DNA of 64,000 nt from an uncultured Sulfitobacter sp. (GTDB lineage Bacteria > Pseudomonadota > Alphaproteobacteria > Rhodobacterales > Rhodobacteraceae), in assembly GCF_947500075.1 (NCBI RefSeq), contig NZ_CANMQS010000002.1:806001-870000 (forward strand). Reading direction: 5' to 3'. Position numbers and translations under genes: made by a program. The number at the start of each line of letters is the position of its first letter. Within the stretch, counting starts at the first letter, position 1. Of the stretch, positions 55,672-64,000 are shown one piece after another. Below the pieces are notes generated by a model. That model ran no database searches. It was not told where the DNA came from and was given only the letters and a program-made list of their open reading frames with translations.

Positions 55672-56286
55672 ATGTCTGATGGATACCTGAACAAAGTCTA
55701 CGCCGCCCGAAACGCATCCGAGACGCGCGCTCTTTATGATGCGTGGTCAGCCAGTTACGAGACGGAGCTGGCCAAAAACGGATATGTCACACCGTCCCGC
55801 TGTGCCGCCGCTTTGGCGGATGTCCAGACCGACCGCAGCCTGCCGATCCTCGATTTCGGCTGTGGCACGGGGCTTGGTGGGCTGGCGTTGAAACTGGCGG
55901 GGTTTGAGGTCATCGACGGCGTCGATCTGTCAGCAGAGATGATTGCCCAGGCCGCGGGCAAGAACGTCTACCGCACATTGACCCAGATCGAGCCGGATGC
56001 GCCTTTGGGGTTCACGCCCGGCACCTATGCCACCATCGCCGCCATTGGCGTGATCGGCGCGGGTGCGGCACCACTGGCGTTGTTTGATACTCTGATGCAT
56101 GGATTAGCACCCGGCGGTATCTTTCTGTTTTCCTTCAATGATCACACATTGGAAGACCCGGCGTTTGAGGCCCGCATATCAGAATGGACCGACTGCGGTG
56201 CGGCCAGTCTGCTGTTTCGGGAACACGGCGATCATGTGCCGGGGATCGGGTTGAAAGCCGCCGTCTACGTCCTTGAAAAACGGTGA
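55672..56286 (+). CDS. Class I SAM-dependent methyltransferase
   Basis: The 204-residue protein has a Rossmann-fold methyltransferase with SAM motif I LDFGCGTGLGGLALKLAGF near 62 and the acidic motif II DGVDLSAEMIAQA. The substrate is not clear from the sequence; similar small proteins annotated as UbiE-like or TPR-domain methyltransferases occur widely. It overlaps the gluQRS start by 4 bp (GTGA), suggesting a common transcript. Confidence 0.85.
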   Translation: MSDGYLNKVYAARNASETRALYDAWSASYETELAKNGYVTPSRCAAALADVQTDRSLPILDFGCGTGLGGLALKLAGFEVIDGVDLSAEMIAQAAGKNVYRTLTQIEPDAPLGFTPGTYATIAAIGVIGAGAAPLALFDTLMHGLAPGGIFLFSFNDHTLEDPAFEARISEWTDCGAASLLFREHGDHVPGIGLKAAVYVLEKR

Positions 56287-57140
56287 CATTCCGCACGAGG
56301 TTTGCGCCGTCGCCGACAGGCCCGCTGCATCTTGGCCACGCCTATTCCGCGCTTCTGGCCTATGACATGGCGCAAGCCGCCGGGGGCACCTTCCTGCTGC
56401 GCATCGAAGACATCGATCAAAGCCGCGCGCGGGATACGTGGGAGCAGCAAATCTATGACGATCTCCAGTGGCTTGGCGTGGACTGGCCCACCCCGGTGAT
56501 GCGGCAATCCGACCGGCTTCCGGCCTACGACGCCGCGCTGGATACACTTTGGGCGCGCGGGCTGCTCTATCCCTGTACCTGCACGCGAGCCGACATCAAA
56601 CAAGCGCTCTCCGCTCCGCAGGAGGGGGTTGCGATGGGGCCGGATGGCATTGTCTATCCGGGCACGTGCAGGTCGGCGGCTGAACGGTCGGGTCCGCGTC
56701 CAGCAGAGGCTGTTCTGCGGCTCGATATGCGGGCGGCCTTGGCGGAATTGGGGGATGAGCCGCTGTCATTCTCCGAAACAGGAAAGATGGACGCGGGTTC
56801 ACCGGTTCCGATCACGGAAACGGACCTGACCCATGGCGTCGGAGATATCGTTCTGGCCCGCCGCGACATGGGCACGTCCTACCATCTGTCGGTGGTTGTG
56901 GATGACGCGGCGCAACAGATCACCCATGTCGTGCGCGGTGAGGACCTGTTTGACGCCACCAAGATCCACGTCCCTCTGCAACGCCTGCTGGATCTGCCCA
57001 CACCTGTCTATCACCACCACCGGCTGATCCGGGATGAGACCGGCAAGCGGCTGGCGAAACGGGATGATGCGCGGGCGATTGCGCTCTACCGTGCGGAAGG
57101 GCGCACGCCAGACGAAGTGCGCGCAATGACAAGCCTCTAG
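56283..57140 (+). CDS. gluQ: Glutamyl-Q tRNA(Asp) synthetase
   Basis: GluQRS is a truncated glutamyl-tRNA synthetase that adds glutamate to queuosine 34 of tRNA(Asp). The 285-residue protein has TRFAPSPTGPLHLGHAYSALLAY (HIGH-type HLGH) and RIEDIDQSRAR. The zinc-binding Cys cluster is CTCTRADI with a later CRS. A KRLAKRDDA segment stands for KMSKS. It lacks the anticodon-binding domain, as expected. The GTG start at 56283 overlaps the methyltransferase stop. It converges with hisI. Confidence 0.93.
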   Translation: MTFRTRFAPSPTGPLHLGHAYSALLAYDMAQAAGGTFLLRIEDIDQSRARDTWEQQIYDDLQWLGVDWPTPVMRQSDRLPAYDAALDTLWARGLLYPCTCTRADIKQALSAPQEGVAMGPDGIVYPGTCRSAAERSGPRPAEAVLRLDMRAALAELGDEPLSFSETGKMDAGSPVPITETDLTHGVGDIVLARRDMGTSYHLSVVVDDAAQQITHVVRGEDLFDATKIHVPLQRLLDLPTPVYHHHRLIRDETGKRLAKRDDARAIALYRAEGRTPDEVRAMTSL

Positions 57141-57143
57141 CGG

Positions 57144-57488
57144 CTAGACTTCAACCGCTTCGCCGTCCTTCACCGCCGTATAGAAACAACTCCGCCGCCC
57201 GGTATGGCAGGCAGGCCCGGTCTGGTCGACCAGCACCAGCAGGCAATCCTGATCACAGTCATAGCGCAGTTCCACCAGCCGCTGCACATTGCCACTGGTT
57301 GCGCCCTTGGCCCAGAACGCCTGCCGCGAGCGGCTCCAATAGGTGACATCCCCGCTTTCCAGCGTCCGCGCGATGCTTTCAGCGTTCATCCACGCCAGCA
57401 TCAGCACTTCATGGTTCGTCGCGTCCTGCGCGATGGCGGGGATCAGGCCTGCGTCGTTATACGTCAGCGTTGCGGGATCAAAGGGCAT
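57144..57488 (-). CDS. hisI: Phosphoribosyl-AMP cyclohydrolase
   Basis: HisI opens the purine ring of PR-AMP in histidine synthesis. The 114-residue monofunctional form is normal for alphaproteobacteria. The metal-binding and active-site signatures are [20 protein letters not shown] and the Cys/Asp set [25 protein letters not shown]. No other his gene is next to it. It converges on gluQ with 3 bp between stops and diverges from the IscU-like gene. Confidence 0.95.
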   Translation of the reverse strand: MPFDPATLTYNDAGLIPAIAQDATNHEVLMLAWMNAESIARTLESGDVTYWSRSRQAFWAKGATSGNVQRLVELRYDCDQDCLLVLVDQTGPACHTGRRSCFYTAVKDGEAVEV

Positions 57489-57561
57489 GGCACCTCACTG
57501 AAAAATTTTGCATCTGGGATGATGAGGTTTATGTAAGGGCAACGCGAGAAAAGGAACAGCC

Positions 57562-58011
57562 ATGTCCGGCGATACCGACCTGATAAAACTCTATTCCGCG
57601 CGCATTCTGGCGCTTGCGGCGGATATTCCCCATCTGGGCCGTCTGGAAGCACCCGATGCGACCGTCAAGCGGCGTTCGCCCTTGTGCGGCTCCACGGTGA
57701 CTGTGGATGTGACGGTGCGGGACGGCAGGATCGCGGAACTGGGTCAGGACGTGAAAGCCTGTGCCCTGGGGCAGGCAGCCGCTGCGGTGACCGGCGGCGC
57801 GGCCACAGGCGCCACGCTGCCCCAGATTGAAAAGGCGCGGGATCAGTTGCGCGCGATGCTCAAGGACGGCGGGCCGGTGCCCGATGCGCCATTTGAGGGG
57901 TTCGAAGTGCTGAGCCCTGCGGTGGAGTACAAAAACCGCCACGCCTCGATCCTGCTGAGCATTGAGGCGATCACTGAGGCGATGCAGACAGCCCAGGCAC
58001 CGACACACTAA
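57562..58011 (+). CDS. IscU-like iron-sulfur scaffold protein
   Basis: The 149-residue protein resembles NifU-N/IscU scaffolds, which assemble Fe-S clusters. It has RSPLCGSTVTVDVTV and GQDVKACALGQAAAAVT, providing two conserved Cys. The third ligand Cys of IscU is not seen in the C-terminal part (AVEYKNRHASILLSIEAITEAM). It may therefore be a variant scaffold or a modified function. No isc or suf genes are adjacent. It diverges from hisI. Confidence 0.8.
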   Translation: MSGDTDLIKLYSARILALAADIPHLGRLEAPDATVKRRSPLCGSTVTVDVTVRDGRIAELGQDVKACALGQAAAAVTGGAATGATLPQIEKARDQLRAMLKDGGPVPDAPFEGFEVLSPAVEYKNRHASILLSIEAITEAMQTAQAPTH

Positions 58012-58023
58012 AGCACTGACCTG

Positions 58024-58062
58024 AAAAAAAAAGCGCCGCACATCCGGGATGGATGGCGGCGC
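58024..58062 (-). terminator. Rho-independent terminator downstream of the small SOS-like gene
   Basis: On the minus strand the stem GCGCCGC / GCGGCGC with CATCC/GGATG encloses the loop GGGAT and is followed by nine T (A-run at 58024-58032 on the plus strand). It lies 137 bp after the 42-aa gene and would end that transcript and any recG read-through. Confidence 0.88.
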
Positions 58063-58198
58063 AGGGAAGCGTTTCTCGTGTGGGACCCGGTCAGCGGTGG
58101 GGCGGCAGACCCCAACCGAAAGGACAGGCAGTGTCGTTCGGCAGCATCAATTTGGGACGGATGCTAGGAACAGACCGGCACGAGAAAGCGGGCAGAAT

Positions 58199-58327
58199 TC
58201 AGATCAGATTGGGCAGGTGAAGCCCCACAACCAGCATGACCACAAGCGCGGCGGCACCAACAGCATCCTGCAACAGCGTGTCGTGGGACCGGGTTACGAT
58301 GGTCTTCAGGGTTTTGAGCGTTGTCAT
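58199..58327 (-). CDS. 42-aa single-TM protein with an upstream LexA-type box
   Basis: A 42-residue reading frame on the minus strand starts at ATG 58327, with GGAGG 6-7 bases upstream, and ends at TGA 58199-58201. The protein has a short basic N-terminus (MTTLKTLKTIVTRSHD) and one hydrophobic segment (DAVGAAALVVMLVVGLHLP), so it is likely an inner-membrane protein. I recall similar short proteins in Rhodobacterales, without a function. A GTTC-N7-GTTC box, the LexA pattern of alphaproteobacteria, is 54 bp upstream, and a strong terminator follows. SidA, a 29-aa SOS-induced division inhibitor of Caulobacter, is a known protein of this kind; homology is not claimed. It lies downstream of recG. 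Confidence 0.7.
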   Translation of the reverse strand: MTTLKTLKTIVTRSHDTLLQDAVGAAALVVMLVVGLHLPNLI

Positions 58328-58381
58328 GGGTGCCTCCGTCTTTGTTGCTCCTTTGTTCTCATTTCTTTAACGCTGTGTAAA

Positions 58382-58416
58382 GAACTTTTTGAGAACATTC
58401 GTGAACAAAATGGAAC
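58382..58416 (-). promoter_or_regulatory. LexA-type SOS box within a GTTC repeat array
   Basis: Read on the minus strand, GTTC occurs four times at helical spacing, with gaps of 6, 6 and 7 bases. The pair at 58382-58396 is GTTC-N7-GTTC, the LexA motif known in Rhodobacter and Caulobacter. It lies between the recG stop and the 42-aa gene. Binding is inferred. Confidence 0.65.
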
Positions 58417-58424
58417 GAATGGAC

Positions 58425-62701
<4,277 letters not shown>

Positions 62702-62713
62702 TCAGCGTGGGAC

Positions 62714-63421
62714 TTAGGCAGAAGCAACCAGATCGAGTGCTGCCGGTTCCGGATCGCGCAGCACATAGCCCCGTCCCCAGACCGTTTCGATATAGTTCTC
62801 TCCCCCCGTCGCGGCAGAGAGTTTCTTGCGCAGCTTGCAGATGAACACATCGATGATTTTCAGTTCCGGTTCATCCATGCCGCCATAAAGGTGGTTGAGG
62901 AACATTTCCTTGGTCAATGTGGTCCCCTTGCGCAGCGACAAAAGCTCCAGCATCTGGTATTCTTTGCCGGTCAAATGCACGGTCTGGTTGTCCACGCTGA
63001 CCGTCTTGGCATCAAGGTTGACAGCGATCTGTCCGGTTTCGATGACAGATTGAGAATGCCCTTTCGACCGCCTGATGATCGCATGGATTCGCGCCACCAG
63101 TTCTTCCCGATGGAAAGGCTTGGTCAGATAATCATCGGCACCAAAGCCAAATCCCTTGATCTTGTTTTCAGTGTCATCCGACCCCGAAAGGATCAGAATG
63201 GGCGTTTCAATCCGGCTGAGCCGCAGCTGCCGAAGCACCTCATGCCCGTTCATATCAGGCAGATCGAGGTCCAGAAGGATCAAATCGTAATCATATAGCT
63301 TTGCCAGATCGATCCCTTCCTCCCCCAGATCCGTCGCATAGACGTTGAGGTTGGCATGGGTCAGCATCAACTCGATGCTGCGGGAGGTGGTGGGATCATC
63401 TTCGACGAGTAGTACACGCAT
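62714..63421 (-). CDS. ctrA: Cell-cycle response regulator CtrA
   Basis: CtrA is the OmpR-type master regulator of alphaproteobacteria. In Rhodobacterales it mainly controls motility, gene transfer agent and signalling genes and is often not essential. The 235-residue protein has a receiver with Asp51 in [13 protein letters not shown] and Lys in TKPF, and a winged-helix domain ([33 protein letters not shown]). It ends with the family [19 protein letters not shown]. The ATG at 63421 begins MRVLLVEDD, the universal start; a longer start is not conserved. The upstream CtrA-type box at 63477 suggests autoregulation. Confidence 0.98.
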   Translation of the reverse strand: MRVLLVEDDPTTSRSIELMLTHANLNVYATDLGEEGIDLAKLYDYDLILLDLDLPDMNGHEVLRQLRLSRIETPILILSGSDDTENKIKGFGFGADDYLTKPFHREELVARIHAIIRRSKGHSQSVIETGQIAVNLDAKTVSVDNQTVHLTGKEYQMLELLSLRKGTTLTKEMFLNHLYGGMDEPELKIIDVFICKLRKKLSAATGGENYIETVWGRGYVLRDPEPAALDLVASA

Positions 63422-63476
63422 AGTCTTCTCCGAGGTCGGGGTCATTGGTGTCGCTCAGGATCGTGACCAAAAAAGG

Positions 63477-63491
63477 TTAACCACCCGTTAC
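63477..63491. promoter_or_regulatory. CtrA-like box upstream of ctrA
   Basis: TTAA-N7-TTAC at 63477-63491 is one base from the CtrA consensus and lies 56 bp before the ctrA start, suggesting autoregulation. Nearby are a palindrome ACAACTTTAAGTTGT (63514-63528) and TTGTCCACA (63525-63533), one base from a DnaA box. Confidence 0.5.
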
Positions 63492-63534
63492 TGATGTTTA
63501 CCTTTTTATCAGAACAACTTTAAGTTGTCCACAA

Positions 63535-63822
63535 CTACTCTGCTTTAGGTTGTCTATACTTTTGCAACATGGTGGCTTTCAGCGCCGCCTCCCCATGCTC
63601 GGTCACCGCGCGGACCCATTCAAAGAATTCCTCCTCCGAAATACCGTATCGGCTCAGCGCCTCTCCCTGGCTGATCAGACCATAGCCCACGCCCCGCACC
63701 ACGGCGGCTTTGCGCGATGCCACCCACCGCCGCGTGTCTGGCGGCGGCAGATCGGCCTGCGACATGATCGTGCCATCCGCCAGTGTCACGGATCGGGGGC
63801 CATCAACTTTCTTGAGATACAT
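63535..63822 (-). CDS. sciP: CtrA inhibitory protein SciP (DUF1153)
   Basis: SciP binds CtrA and limits its activity in Caulobacter. The 95-residue protein matches DUF1153: MYLKKVDGPRSVTLADGTIMSQADLPPPDTRRWVASRKAAVVRGVGYGLISQGEALSRYGISEEEFFEW. ATG 63822 is the family start; in-frame codons upstream would add MWPDLSRDED, which the family lacks. It lies 113 bp upstream of ctrA on the same strand and diverges from mnmA. Its pairing with ctrA fits a shared regulatory circuit. Confidence 0.95.
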   Translation of the reverse strand: MYLKKVDGPRSVTLADGTIMSQADLPPPDTRRWVASRKAAVVRGVGYGLISQGEALSRYGISEEEFFEWVRAVTEHGEAALKATMLQKYRQPKAE

Positions 63823-63955
63823 ATCTTCATCCCGGCTAAGGTCTGGCCACATTGACCTTTTTGGCTTAATGCCCCGTGAAGCTCCCCCTTGTGAGTGAAT
63901 AGGATTTTCCTATATTTCCACCAAACCACCTCGCTTATCCCCGTCGGAGACGTGC

Positions 63956-64000
63956 ATGCCCCTCGATCAGACACCGCCGCTGAACTCTCTCGGCTTTGCC
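63956..64000 (+). CDS. mnmA: tRNA 2-thiouridylase MnmA, first 15 residues (truncated by window edge)
   Basis: The frame begins at ATG 63956 with GGAG about 8 bases upstream and reads MPLDQTPPLNSLGFA to the end of the window. In other Rhodobacterales MnmA starts with a similar PLNSLGFAK segment before its PP-loop, and mnmA is often next to sciP-ctrA. Only 15 residues can be seen, so the call rests on this N-terminus and the neighbourhood. Confidence 0.65.
   Translation, partial: MPLDQTPPLNSLGFA

Overview
The window is a GC-rich alphaproteobacterial chromosome segment, most likely from the Roseobacter group of Rhodobacterales. The evidence is the ctrA-sciP pair next to the start of mnmA, the dusB(nifR3)-ntrB-ntrC-ntrY-ntrX cluster with an NtrC that lacks GAFTGA, the paired DUF6456/DUF6477 genes, an overlapping hfq-hflX pair, a Mg-type HemB, and short dispersed repeats that I associate with this group. 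No phage, transposase, CRISPR array, rRNA or tRNA gene was found. It reads as ordinary core chromosome with small accessory islands.

Layout. 1-6.6 kb: tail of an unknown gene, an MFS drug exporter, mfd with an upstream membrane gene, and hemB. 6.6-10 kb: a triple CtrA box, a three-PAS histidine kinase, a 98-aa stand-alone BLUF blue-light sensor and a SYLF lipoprotein. 10-19.5 kb: a beta-HAD dehydrogenase, penicillin acylase with an RluE-like pseudouridine synthase, a DUF2177 membrane protein, hfq-hflX and trkH-trkA. 19.6-21.6 kb: a tandem SnoaL-like protein and a lower-GC island with an orphan ORF and hairpins. 21.6-28.8 kb: the ntr nitrogen-control operon. 29-32.9 kb: ispF-pgpA-pncC, an MmgE/PrpD protein, a COQ10-like protein, hpt and a small membrane gene. 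33-37.9 kb: two cytochromes c, lipA, a DoxX-like protein and the divergent DUF6456/DUF6477 pair with CtrA and DnaA boxes between them. 37.9-44.8 kb: an MttB-family methyltransferase, guaA, an ABM protein, two EamA transporters, and a convergent ATPase/secreted-protein pair sharing one palindrome over both stop codons. 45-49.7 kb: metA, an alpha/beta hydrolase, ppk2 with a TetR gene, and rplM-rpsI. 49.8-54 kb: a MocR regulator divergent from a DUF1127 gene, a PhyH dioxygenase, a thioesterase-like protein and a crotonase-fold protein. 54-58 kb: trmFO, a methyltransferase, gluQRS, hisI and an IscU-like scaffold. 58-64 kb: a 42-aa membrane protein with an upstream LexA-type box, recG-ligA, ctrA, sciP and the first codons of mnmA.

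Two regulatory themes link scattered genes. CtrA-type boxes lie before the histidine kinase, the BLUF gene, the DUF6456/DUF6477 pair and ctrA itself, which suggests one cell-cycle or motility-type regulon across the window. DNA repair is represented by mfd, recG, ligA and the putative SOS-controlled small membrane protein. The most promising undescribed items are that small protein, the BLUF/kinase pair, the DUF6456/DUF6477 promoter and the stop-codon palindromes.
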